From: Simmondsia chinensis
Lineage: Eukaryota > Streptophyta > Magnoliopsida > Caryophyllales > Simmondsiaceae
Assembly: GCA_018398585.1 (NCBI GenBank)
Contig: JAGTTD010000008.1
Coordinates: forward strand, 22,839,172 to 22,903,171
Reading direction: 5' to 3'
Length of the DNA: 64,000 nucleotides
Shown here: positions 32,661 through 42,931 of the stretch, in pieces
How the letters are laid out: each line of letters begins with the position of its first letter
How positions within the stretch are numbered: the first letter of the stretch is position 1
The notes under the pieces: model-generated
What the model was told of the DNA's origin: nothing
What the model saw: only the letters and a program-made list of their open reading frames with translations
The model's database searches: none
Position numbers and translations under genes: made by a program

Positions 32661-33824
32661 GGAAAATCATAACAAGTGCTAAGAGTGCTCAAGGAAAGTG
32701 ATCATCAATGGATTGGTCAATTTGGTTCTTTAGGCGAAGCACCTTTGGATGCTAAGGATACTTTGTTATGTCTTAGTTCAAATCTAGAGGTCCTTTGAGA
32801 CTTGAAGTCAGCTATGCGTCCATTTCCATTCATGAGAATGACTGATTTCAATTTAGTTTTCAACAGAGGAACGGATCTTTGCAACATTGGGTTCTTAGAA
32901 TTCAGAATGATGGCAGTATTTCCTGGAGCAAAGCTGTTATGATCGAGGCTTACAGCACATCCCTGCAGTATGAACAAGCTTGCTTTCTACAACAGCCGCA
33001 AAAAGAAGTTCATCATCAAGATAATTGGAGCTAGAGTGTGGCTAATTTTGAATGATAGTGTTAGACCACCAGATTTTCTACTCCCTAAATCATATATAAT
33101 AGTCTTTCAAAAGTCATACATGGTTAAGAACGTGAGGTTTAGGTAGCCCAATATCGTATTTGTGGCACTAGAAAGACCTCAACCCAGCCTTGGATTCCTA
33201 GGACATCCAAGTAGACTTGGGGAAAGCTGAATTCTATCAAGGCTGCTACTGCTTCAATAGGGAATTTGATTGGTTCAGATGCTTCTGCAGTGTTCATTGT
33301 TGGATGTGTGATTTTATTTTTGCAAACTCTTGTGATTTGGATAACTTTGCTCTCCAATGCCTCATGTCCTCGGTTTTCATTCAGCCTTTCAATCTTGATG
33401 CCTCTAAGATTAACAGGAGGGATGCAGTTTTTTTCTTAGTTGGAAAGACATGAGGAAGAAGGTGGAGAAATGTATGCAAGCTTTTGAGATTTGTCAATGA
33501 TCCAAGAGAATTCATGTTTTGATCAAAAGCAATAGGGACTTCATAGAACAACTTTACAAATGGGAGGAGATCTCTAAGCTATTTACAAACAATGGTGTAG
33601 AAATGGACACAAGACAGAAGCATGAGTTGCTGATTCAGATTGGTAGATGGATTTCATGCATTTTCCTACTCTTTACAACACAAAGGCAAGAAGAGGCAGC
33701 TAGAAAGGGATTCAAGGGTTCAATTCTACACAGCTTAGATGCAATTCAGCAACAATAAAAGTTCTTCAAGCTACATTAGTTCCAATTAGATTCTTGAGGA
33801 AAGAATCTTTGAAGGGGGGAGTAT
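32661..33824 (+). other. Interior of gag-only element without recognisable pol
   Basis: Searched by eye in all frames for DTG, YVDD, RNase H and integrase HHCC/DDE motifs; none were found. It ends in AAGGGGGGAGTAT, the polypurine tract. The content is unassigned. Confidence 0.55.
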
Positions 33825-34245
33825 TGTCATGATTGTGATAATTTGGAATAAGTGGTAATAAGTCATTAGTAATAATCAAGGAGTAAGTGGTAATAAGTCA
33901 TTAGTAGTAAGCAAGTAGTCAATTGCGTTAGAATGTATTAGTTCTATTCTTGTATGTTTAGTCTATTCTTGAATGTTTTGGAGGGAATGTTAGTTAGATA
34001 TTTTTCGGGTGGTGTCAGTTAGGATTAGATATTTTGAGTGTGTTAGTTGTGTTGCTACCTCTTATGTGAAGTGTCAAGTAGTACAAGTAGTCGTGTTCAT
34101 CATTTGTAATCTTCATTCACGAAATAGACAAAATATCTCTTTTCTCATCTAAATTCTCTCTACTTTCTCATCTCTATCTCAATTGTTTCTCATCTCACAT
34201 TTTCTCTCCTAGGTTATGATTCAAGATTGATCTTGAATCATAACA
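33825..34245 (+). repeat. 3' LTR of gag-only element
   Basis: 421 bp, begins TGTCATGATTGTGATAATTT, ends AATCATAACA. It carries the same palindrome at 34218-34239. Confidence 0.9.
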
Positions 34246-34250
34246 AACCG

Positions 34251-34863
34251 TTAGCTCGTAAGTGACCACAAAGTCTATGGGGGATTTGCCCTCAACATTC
34301 CTCGTACCAAAACCAAACCCTCCATGGTAAGATGTGTAGCCATCTGTGGTTATGCCAACATGCCCATTCAAATCCCCACCAATCACCACTTGTTCGATTT
34401 GAGATATGCATTACATTGTTATGTCTAAGTCCTCCCAAAAATTAGCCTTAACATTTTCAGTTAGTCCAGTCTGGGGTGCATAGGCATTGATTACGTTCAG
34501 TACCTACCCATCTAAAATCAACTTGATGCTTATAATCCTATCGCTATCCTTGACACTCTAACTACTTTATCCTTAAGGCTGCTATCCACCATTATGCCAA
34601 CTCCATTCCTATCTCTAACCTTGCCTGCATACCACAACTTATATCCCAACACATCTCTAACTTTCATGCCAACCCATTTAGTCTCTTGTAGGCATTGGAT
34701 GTTAATGTTCCTCTTCATCATTATTTGGGCGACCTCGAAACTCTTCTTCGTTCACGTTCTGACATTTAAACACCCAAGTCGCAGGTTTCGCTCCACATGT
34801 TGCCTCGCTCTCTCCCTTCCAATGCCTTTGAAGATGGCCACAAGTTTTGAGCTCCGTACCTAG
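34251..34863 (-). pseudogene. RTE endonuclease, N-terminal part
   Basis: Minus-strand pieces NINIQCLQETKWVGMKVRDV and NGVGIMVDSSLKDKVVRVSR (34530-34721), then VVIGGDLNGHVGITTDGYTS (34195-34389), are the AP-endonuclease motifs: the QETKW catalytic Glu and GGDLNxH. The frame continues into 30092 once the LTR element is removed. A frameshift lies between the pieces. Confidence 0.87.
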
Positions 34864-35744
34864 TAGCGTGTATCAACTAACTATCATATTCACAGGTACG
34901 CAAGCACAAAAACACAAAGCATATCACCAAAGCACAATAATGAATTGTAATCAATAATAATAAGAATCAACTAAGTGCGAAAGTAGTCTAAAAATTGAAA
35001 AAAGCAATCCAAATATAATACCCAACAACGAGACCTCAATGCTCACACACAATCACGAAGCAGGGAGATCTGACCCTAGAGATCGCGAAAATAAAGGAGA
35101 GATCTGACCCTAGAGGCCATGAAATAAAGGAAAGATCGGACCTAAATACAATGCCTAGTCAAGAATCTAAGCCAAGTATTACTTACCTAGTGCTGGCTTA
35201 TGGTTGTGGACTACGATGGCGGGTCAGGGTCAAGTTTGGGTTAGGGTTAGGTTAGCCCTTGGGTGAGTTAGGATTAGGGTTCAAGTTGGCCAGGTTGTGG
35301 GTTAGGGTATCGGGTTAGGTGGTGGCGTTGGGGTTCGGCGGTGGCTAGCGGTGGGTCAAGGTGGTCTCTGGGCTACCCTAGGGTGGTTCAAGGTCAAAGA
35401 AGGGGGATTTCGAAGGGGGAGAGGAATATGGTTAGGGTTAGGGTTCGGGTTGTGGGACAAGGCGTGGTGGTTCAAGTGGTTGGTTGTAGTCACTAGTTTG
35501 GGCTACGAAGGTTCGCTGGTGGTTGGAGGTGGTCGCAGGGGGAGGGTCAAAGGAGACACGAGGTTATGCGAAGGGTTAGGGTTGGGGTTCGGGACTGGGA
35601 CTGGGAGTGGTGCGCTGTAGCCGACATCGGGGTGGCGCCGCCGTGGTCACGTTGTCAGCGCTGGTGCCTCAGCTGCGTCGACAAGTGTGCCGCTGGTGAG
35701 GGGGCAGCAAACCGTTAGGGAGTTAGCGAGAGAGAGAGACACAT

Positions 35745-35786
<42 letters not shown>

Positions 35787-35800
35787 AGCTTTGTTCCAAA
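34864..35800 (-). other. 5' leader of RTE LINE with TTAGGG-like and GA repeats
   Basis: GC-rich leader upstream of the endonuclease. The plus strand holds many degenerate GGGTTAGGGTTAGG motifs (35230-35600), and a GA microsatellite lies at about 35725-35786, next to the LINE's 5' boundary. On the minus strand this is a CT-rich start followed by CTAACCCTAACCC-type sequence. No clear protein is seen. Confidence 0.6.
35725..35786. repeat. (GA)n microsatellite
   Basis: About 25 GA units with one interruption (ACACATTA), at the 5' edge of the RTE LINE. Confidence 0.9.
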
Positions 35801-35813
35801 AACTAGACTGTCA

Positions 35814-37224
35814 ATTCAACAAAATTTAAATTGTTTAAGTTAAGATGAGTTAAATTAAATTAGTGGGAGTATATTTCTAAATAATCTAATGGGATTAGAT
35901 ATTCAAATAGTTGAATAATTTAGATGCCTACAACATCAAATTGAATATCTAATAATAAGATTGGCTCCGTTTGTTTTGACGAAAAAGTAGAATCTAGGAA
36001 TTGATTTTTCTTCGGAAAAGGTTTTCCAAGGAAATATAAATTTCGAGTGGGGTTTTCCAATGTTTATTTCAAAGGAAAACTTAATTCTTCATTATGAGGT
36101 CTTTATATATGTTTTAAAAAAAATATTTTTCACCAATCATTTTATATCTTTTTATAGGACAATATAAGTAATAATACAACATATATGAAGTAACAAATTA
36201 AAAAGTTAACTATCAAAGCTGTATAAATTAGAAAAATTATTTCTTAGGTACTCTAAAATTTGAGCATTTATCATCTAAATACTATGTCATTTTATTGCAT
36301 ACAATGAGGTGTCAAGAGATAAGAAATTTTATCATTTGTGTATATACGTTGTACCACATTCTAACAAAAATTACTTATATATTATCAAAAAATATGTCAT
36401 GAGAAAATTTTTAAAATTCAGGGTACATCATTGTATATTACTAAAATATCACAATATCTATGTAATAAATGCTAAAATATTACCTAAATAATTTCCTTCT
36501 ATAATATTATATAACAATTCAACTTGATTAAAGTTGTTCTATCGCAATAATAATAAAGTAATATCCAAGCTCCTTTTAATTATTCAGCCTAATTCTTGTC
36601 CGATGTTGACGCTAAATGTCTACAGTGCAGTCTAGTTTATTTTGATTCGATCTCGATTTGCATGATGATAACCACGAAGGTTTTTGAGCCACTTAGAATC
36701 ACGACTTCCCCCATTTTGAAAGGGAAGTCATTTTCCTTCATTTGAGGGAAAAGGTTTTCTGTTGGAAAACCTTTTCGTTGAGCTAATGACGTGCCAAACA
36801 AAAGAAAATGGGAAAACCACTTCCTAGAATGTGGTTTTCTCCTGAAACAAATGGAGCCTAGATGTTTAGTTAAGTAAAACTATTTACATTATCATAATAA
36901 ATGTCTAATGAGATTAGATGTTCAGATATTTTAAAAAACATATTTCGATCAAATGAGATTGTGATCGAATTTAATTAATTAATTATTTATTTATTTAAAA
37001 AAATAATAATAATACACCTAGCATTAGGCACCAAGTATGATCATGGGTGGGTCACGTCATCCATCTTTTTTTATTCAAAATTTTTTAAATAAATAATTAA
37101 TTAATTAGAATGAGATTCTAACAAAGATTAAGTAATAATCAATTTCAAAATATTTAGAAGTACAATTAACTAATCCAAACTTGGAAGGTCTTAAGAAATG
37201 TCATTCAAAATAGTTTAATAACAT
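35814..37224 (+). other. Leader of second copia-like element, right part
   Basis: Resumes the leader interrupted by the RTE LINE: repeated AATGGGATTAGATATTCAAAT, GAATGAGATTCTAACAAAG motifs as at 22290 and 55388. It contains the transposon at 35963-36858 and ends at the truncated RTE LINE at 37225. Confidence 0.55.
35963..36858. mobile_element. Non-autonomous DNA transposon (MITE-like)
   Basis: The termini GGCTCCGTTTGTTTTGACG and (complement) GGCTCCATTTGTTTCAGGAG are inverted repeats. Further subterminal GGTTTTCC/GGAAAACC and TTTTCCTT motifs occur at both ends. It is 896 bp with no transposase. The exact target duplication is unclear, so the superfamily (possibly hAT or Mutator) is not fixed. 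Confidence 0.7.
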
Positions 37225-37980
37225 GGTACAACAACAACAACAACAACAACAAACCCAGTGCCTGCAAGGGCTCCCGCAAAAGTAGGGTCGGGGGGGGGGG
37301 GGGGGAGTAGATGTACGCAGCCTTCCCCCTTCAGGGGGCTATCCTGAAGAGAGGTTGTTTCCGAGGACCCCCAGCCTAGGATGCTGGTCCGCAGCAAAGA
37401 GCATGTGACCTGACAACAAGAGAACATCAAAGCATGAGTAGGGCACAACACACGGCGATCAAAACAACAAACTCACAGCAAGCCACAACGAGCATAAATC
37501 ATAGGATAGGTAGGCAAATAGTAGCTCATGAGAGCAAGTACACAACCTCAGTGTGCCAGGAGGATGTCACGGCGTAGCACTAGTAGGCTAGACTTCCCTA
37601 CTCCAATTGGGGCATCTATAACCCCTATACTAGCCCTCCATTGGGCCCTATCTAAGGCCATCTGCTCCCGAAGGTTGAGCTGGGTGAAGTCTTGTCGGAT
37701 CGTCTCTAGCCATCTCTTCTTTGGCCTACCTCTTCCATTTCTGCCTGGTGTAGTAAGGGGCTGTTCGCACCTCCTAACTGGAGCCCTGTCTGGTCTCCTT
37801 CTAACATGTCTAAACCACCTCAAACGTTACTCCCTCAATTTATCTTCAATGGGGGCTACGTCCATTTTGCCTTTAACAACGTTGTTTCTGATTATATACT
37901 TCCTTGTGTGACCGCACATCCACCTCAGCATTCGTATCTCCGCCACCTTCATCTTTGTGTGTGCTGTTGTTTCATCGCCC
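37225..37980 (-). pseudogene. RTE LINE, 5'-truncated 3' end
   Basis: On the minus strand 37823-37548 reads MRWFRHVRRRPDRAPVRRCE then NGRGRPKKRWLETIRQDF, the conserved C-terminal region of RTE ORFs. Upstream to 37980 the matching MRMLRWMCGHTRK-type sequence is present with breaks. The 3' tail (37229-37375) matches the tails of the SINEs and of the LINE at 27519, and ends in TTG repeats. A G run of about 17 lies at 37290-37306. Confidence 0.85.
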
Positions 37981-39100
37981 TATTGTTTCAACTCAATCAA
38001 CTCAACCATATCGAGAATGAACAACAACCTCAATCTTGGACCAGCTCAGTTCGCAGAATCCAAGTTCGAAAATCGCAGTAGTGAGAAACTTGTGCGCACT
38101 CCTCAACAATTGATTGCTTAATGAAGTTCTACTCCTTCGTTTGCACAAACAATCACTTGCTATCGGTTCGACAATCGTCACTGGTAACAACCCTAGCTTG
38201 CAGATTTTCGCGCACAGAGTATTCGACAAACCCTAACTTCGAACGATTTCTGACAGCAACGTTTAGTTGAGTAATTCGACTTACACTTCTGAATTAAGCT
38301 CGACTCTAACTCAAAATCAAGTCCTCAACACAATACTCAAAGCGATCTTAACGAACGAAATCGGATTTCAACACTTTCGCTTCTCCTTCCACTGTCAGAT
38401 TTTCGCCTTCGCTGTCAGATTTTTCGCCTAAGCAAACCTCGACTCAATAACATATAATTCTCAAAAATCACCACAGATTCTGATGAATTCTCACCACTTC
38501 TATGCTTAGCAACACAATTTCGACCTAATCCAAAAACAAACACGATTCTCAATGAATTGCAACTTGAAGTTCAGGAAACCATTACCTCAAACTTCAACTC
38601 CTGAATTGAAAACCTGTAATCACCTCAATTCAGATGATTTCTGCTATTTTGATGATGATCAGGTATAATGTGGAACAAGTAGCTCAATTTCAACTTCTTC
38701 CTCAACCGATCAAATGAATGATCGATCAAGACAGTTAGCTCAGCGTCAAACTTCAGCAACTGCTACTTGTTTCAGCACACAAATTCGGCAGCTATTGCTT
38801 GATCGATGCAACTAAATTCAATCAATTTGAATCAGCTTTAATGTTGAATGTAATCAACAACTTCGGACCAAATTAACTTCCTTCAATGTAACTCAATTAT
38901 GTCCCAACCGAACAATTCCCAGGCAATGAATGTTGCATATGTCATTAACCGCCAGAATTCAATTCAAATTGTAGAATTGAATTGCCTCAATGCAAAAACT
39001 GAACTAAATCAGTATCACCTATTTTTATTGATTAATTGCAATTCAATTAATCAGATTTTGTATTTTTTTTTTTCAGATACGAGCTTGATTCGGAAGCCAA
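37981..39100 (-). other. Leader of a minus-strand LTR element
   Basis: Noncoding sequence between the primer site at 39101-39119 and the RTE fragment; rich in GAATTGAATT-type motifs. No gag start is visible before it is cut. It is the 5' part of an element whose body is missing. Confidence 0.5.
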
Positions 39101-39119
39101 ATCAAGGCTCTGATACCAA
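39101..39119 (-). promoter_or_regulatory. tRNA-Met-type primer-binding site (minus strand)
   Basis: The minus strand reads ATTGGTATCAGAGCCTTGA, a perfect match to the plant TGGTATCAGAGCC primer site, directly inside the LTR at 39120. Confidence 0.8.
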
Positions 39120-39614
39120 TTGTTAAGGTTTCAAAGATTTCTCTTGAGCCTTAACCTTGGTTGGGATAAAGAGAATATGAGATTAGAAAAGAATATAGAG
39201 TTTAGATAAGAAAGAAGGGAAAGAAGATGAGAAGTAGAGAGAAATATCAAAAGATATCAATTCATTCATCAAAATTATATGGATTACAAACTAGAGCCTC
39301 CTATTTATACTACTTACAAGATAGGATCTAAAGCAATGAAAATATCTAAATCAACTAAAAATATCTAACTAACATAACACTAACTAACACTAAGATATTT
39401 TGGCGCCAAGGCCAACTTAAACTCACTTATTACATGACACAACCAAGCTTACTACTAATTACAATACCAACACACTAATACAACTATCAACTACACCAAA
39501 AGACCACAATGCAGCAGCAACGGCAGCCAAACCACAGCTAACAGCAGCAACTTAGCAGCAGGACAGCTTCACAGCCACCACGGGTTCATGCCTCGGATTC
39601 TCGGATCATAACAT
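39120..39614 (-). repeat. 5' LTR of a minus-strand element
   Basis: 495 bp, TGTTAAGG...ATCATAACA on the plus strand. On the minus strand a TATAAATAG box (39301-39309) and a CT-rich 3' part precede the primer site. It abuts the RT of a gypsy element on the other strand (from 39615). Only one LTR is present. Confidence 0.78.
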
Positions 39615-40700
39615 TTCTCTAAGTTGGATCTACGACAAGGATACCATCAGATAAGAGTCTTGGAGCAGGACATATACAAAACTGCCTTCAGAACCCACCA
39701 TGGGCATTATGAGTTCGTGGTGATGCCATTTGGCTTAACTAATGCTCCAGTTACATTTCAGGCTGTGATGAACTATGTGTTTAAGGCTTTCTTGAGGAAA
39801 TTTGTATTGGGTTTCTTCGGTGATATTCTGATTTACAATGCAACATTAGAGGACCATGTGGCTCATCTGAGGAGGGTGTTCAGTGTTATGCGCCGTCACA
39901 AGCTTTATGCTAAGCTGTCCAAGTGTTCCTTTGCTTAATCACAAGTGGAGTATCTAGGCCATATCATTGCCTATGAATGAGTATCCACGGATCCTTCTAA
40001 GATCCAAGCTATAAGGGATTGGCCAACCCCTGTTACATTGAAGCAACTATGGGGATTTCTGGGCTTGACTAGACACTATAGGAAGTTTGTAGCTGGATAT
40101 GGAGTCATTGACATGCCATTAACTGATCTCTTGAAGAAGGATGCCTTTAAGTGCAAGGAGGTAGCTCAAGATGCTTTTGAAGCATTAAAAGCAGCAATGT
40201 GTGCAGCACCAGTGTTGGCTATGCCTGATTTCAGTAAGGATTTTGTGCTGGAGACTGATGCTTGTGGTAAAGGAGTTGGGGTAGTCTTATCTCAAATGGG
40301 GAGACATGTGGCTTATCTTAGTCAGGCCTTGAGTTCAAAGCATTTGGAGTTGTCTATATATGAGAAAGAGTATCTTGCTATCCTTTTGGCCGTCAAGAAG
40401 TGGAGACATTATTTGGAGGGCCATCATTTTGTCATCAAAACAGACCATCAAAGCCTTAAGTACTTGTTAGAGTAGAAGATAGCAATAAGAGTCCAGTGTA
40501 AAGGCTTGATGAGGATGCTTGGTCTAGACTATTCAATTCAATATTTGAAGGGAAAGGAGAATCTGGCTGCATATGCTTTATCTCGCAGGTTGGAGGAGTC
40601 TGAAACTGGTTTTTGTGGGGTTGTATCTGTGTTATTACAAGCTTGGATGGAAGAGGTTTACAAATCCTATGAAGATGACAGCTTTGCCTAGGAATGTGTA
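39615..40700 (+). pseudogene. Gypsy RT and RNase H
   Basis: Starts [15 protein letters not shown], then [20 protein letters not shown]. The catalytic YVDDIL block is altered to FFGDILIYN (first D replaced by G). After a stop at about 39936, 40038-40475 reads LWGFLGLTRHYRKFVAGYG, ETDACGKGVGVVLSQMG and SIYEKEYLAILLAVKKWRHY; RNase H key residues D and E are present. 40506-40691 gives the YSIQYLKGKENLAAYALSRR tail. Confidence 0.9.
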
Positions 40701-40779
40701 ACAGCTTTTCGCATCAGCAAAGCCTCTCCTGCCACATCAGATGCTGGTATTTCTCTGACAAAAGGGATCATCAGGATAA

Positions 40780-41850
40780 AGGGTAATTGTATGCTTGCTC
40801 ATCCACTGATTTGAGGAAGCAGATCATTGAGGCTTCCCATGATTCAACTTAGGGTGGGCATTCTGGTATAGAAGGAACTTATCAAAGGCTTAAGAGTTAG
40901 TTCAGTTGGTCTGGTATGAGAAAGGAGGTGATGGAGTTTGATCAATCTTGTGAAGCATGTCAGCAGACAAAATCAGATGGCAAGAAGTATCAAGGCCTGC
41001 TCCAGCCTTTTCCAATTCTTGATTTTGCGTGGCAACATATAGCACGGATTTTATTGAGCGGTTACCTAAATTTGAGGGGAAAGAAGTTATATCGGTGGTT
41101 GTTGATTGTTTCACCAAATTTAGTCACTTTGTAGCTTTGTCCCGTCCAATTACAGCTGAAAGACTTGCAAGGGTCTTCTTGGATAGCATTTACAAGTTGC
41201 ATGGACTGTCACATTCCATAGTTTCTGATCGTCACAGCCTCTTTACTAGCAATTTCTAGAGAGAATTGTTCCTGCTCTTGGTACTACTTTGGCCTTGAGT
41301 TCCTCTTATCATCCCGAGACTGATGGACAATCAGAGAGGGTTAATCTGTGCATTGAGCAATACTTGAGGAGTATGACATTCAGCCATCCTAAGGAGTAGT
41401 GTAGGTGGTTGTCCTTGGCAGAATTTTGGTTCAATACGCATGCTCATCCTTCTATTAGCACTACTCCCTTCAAGGCATTATATGGATATGATCCTCCTTC
41501 TCCCTTAGTCTTACAAAGGATTAATAATTCAGTGCCAGATGTCTCTAATATGTTGTTATAGAGAAGGCAGTTAGTTCAACTTCTCAAAGATAATCTTCAC
41601 TTGGCTCAGGCAAGGATGTACTATGCTGACAGGAAGCGTTCAGACAAGGTCTTTGAAGTGGGGTACTTGGTGTATCTGAAGCGACAGCCCTATAGACAAT
41701 CCACAGTGGTAGTACGCAAGAATGTTAAACTCAGTGCTCGATATTTTGGCCCCTATAGAATACTTCAGAAGTCGGGAAAATTTGCTTATAAATTGGGCTT
41801 CCACCTGGTTCATATGTCCATCGAGTGTTCCATGTTTCCCTTCTAAAGAA
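40780..41850 (+). pseudogene. Gypsy integrase
   Basis: The HHCC region is frame-broken around 40850-40980 (EFDQSCEACQQTKSD present). The core follows at 41029-41259: ISVVVDCFTKFSHFVALSRP then GLSHSIVSDRHSLFTSNF, with two catalytic Asp in VVDCFTK and SDR (family SDRD; here SDRH). The third acidic region and the C-terminal GPYRIL domain (41735-41800) follow after stops. Confidence 0.85.
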
Positions 41851-42094
41851 ACATGTGGAAAGAGAGAAGTCTTGCTCTCCTAGCGCCCCCCCCCCCCCCC
41901 CCCCCCCCCTAGTGGTTGGTTCTATTGGAGCTCTTTTGCAGGTACCCCCTGCCATGCTGGATTCTCGAGTGATTCAGCAAGCTAGGAAGCAGATTGAGGA
42001 GGTCTTGGTGTTATGGAGCAACTTGGCTGAAGAAGACTCAACTTGGGAAAATTTGAAGTTCCTCCAAAGCCAATTTCCATCTTTCCATTCTTGA
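41825..42094 (+). pseudogene. Integrase C-terminus with chromodomain-like end
   Basis: Reads FHVSLLKKHVEREKS, a proline run caused by about 25 C at 41885-41909, then QIEEVLVLWSNLAEEDSTWE, resembling the chromodomain tail (VLVxWxxLPxEDATWE) of chromoviruses, which in related elements directs integration to marked chromatin. Confidence 0.72.
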
Positions 42095-42122
42095 GACAAC
42101 AATGTTCTTAAGAGAAAGGTAT

Positions 42123-42475
42123 TGTCATGATTCTAGTTTCATTGAGTTGTTAAATTCATCTACACGCTGTGTTTTGCTGGTGTATTAGCTGTAGGGGTTT
42201 AGTTGGAGATTTTCGCGCCAATAATTGCTAGTTAGTTAAGTCGGTTGAGCAAGTGTCTAGATGCATTCTAATTTTAGATATTTTCTTCCTTGCTTCGATT
42301 GGTCTTCATTGTATAAAGAGCAATATGTCTTGTATTAAGAAAGCTAATGAATTAAATTGATCTCTTCTTCTCTCAACCCTAATTTCTCTCTATTTCTCAT
42401 CTCCTTTCACTTCTTCCTCCTCTTATACCCTTTTATCCCTAGGCTATAGTTGAAGATTGTTCTTGAAATATAAAA
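42123..42475 (+). repeat. 3' LTR of chromovirus-like element
   Basis: Starts TGTCATGATTCTAG after an AGAGAAAGGT purine tract. It has a CT-rich 3' part and ends TTGAAATATAAAA with a decayed version of the hairpin seen at 30489. Related to the LTRs at 30098 and 62060 by its ends. Confidence 0.7.
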
Positions 42476-42931
42476 GTCCAAGAAAGATCCTCCTCAATGG
42501 AGTTAAGGTCAATAGCGTTTTAAAGCCCATATAAGACCATCGTATCATCTGACTAGACCAAACGCGTTAAAAGCTCCATAGGGCTATCAACCTTGGCGAT
42601 GGAGATGGAAAAAGCACGAGTGATTTGAGCATTTTTATGGTTTGAAGAAATCTAAAGCTCAAAGAACGTAATCAACAAGAAGAACTAAGGCTCAAAAACT
42701 GAGAGCAAGTGTCAAAGTGCCTAATTGCAATGAAGAGAGAGCACAGAGCAAATGGGAAAAATTTCGAAACCCTAACCGTCATAATTATAGACAAGCAAGT
42801 ACGAAGGAAGCTTAAGCATCAAATAGTACTCTCTTGAGTTCTCTGTAGCCGTTGAAGGTCAAATATAACTGATATTTTATCCATTAGAAATCTAAAATTA
42901 CCAACGGTTAAAAGGGGACATTTGTTAACAC
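42476..42931. other. Unassigned spacer ending in a purine tract
   Basis: No domain seen. It ends with AAAAGGGGACATT just before the direct repeat at 42932, which begins TGTTAACACC. This could be the polypurine tract of an element whose 3' LTR is that repeat. Confidence 0.4.

Larger units (their letters stand above)
30098..34245 (+). mobile_element. Gag-only gypsy-type LTR retrotransposon (TR-GAG-like)
   Basis: 4148 bp with two ~420-bp LTRs, a primer site, a polypurine tract (GAAGGGGGGA before the 3' LTR) and a perfect 5-bp target duplication. The interior holds a gag region but no recognisable protease, RT, RNase H or integrase. It would have depended on enzymes of an autonomous gypsy relative. 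The architecture matches plant elements described as terminal-repeat retrotransposons with a GAG domain. It lies inside the RTE LINE endonuclease gene, on the opposite strand, so it is younger than the LINE. Confidence 0.88.
27519..35800 (-). mobile_element. Full-length RTE-clade LINE (split by LTR element)
   Basis: From the 5' end at about 35800 to the TTG-repeat tail at 27519 it contains a 5' leader, an AP-type endonuclease, an RT, a C-terminal domain and a conserved 3' tail. It is about 4.1 kb once the 30098-34250 insertion is removed. A 13-bp target duplication supports both boundaries. The endonuclease would nick DNA and the RT would prime there. Domain style (LQETKWVG, CILFTDDIVLMGE, SKTGYMELKF) matches plant RTE elements. 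Stops break the frame. Confidence 0.88.
39615..42475 (+). mobile_element. Chromovirus-like Ty3/gypsy element, 5'-truncated
   Basis: RT, RNase H, integrase, a C-terminal region with chromodomain-like ending, then a 3' LTR (42123-42475). Gag and protease are missing because the minus-strand LTR abuts RT at 39615. Single stops in otherwise well-preserved frames suggest moderate age. Confidence 0.88.

Noticed and set aside
35230..35300. Interstitial telomere repeat
   Set aside because: Units are irregular and lie inside the RTE LINE boundaries defined by its target duplication.
35351..35620. Glycine/tryptophan-rich protein frame
   Set aside because: It is translation of degenerate TTAGGG-like repeats in the LINE leader, on the opposite strand to the LINE, with no domain.
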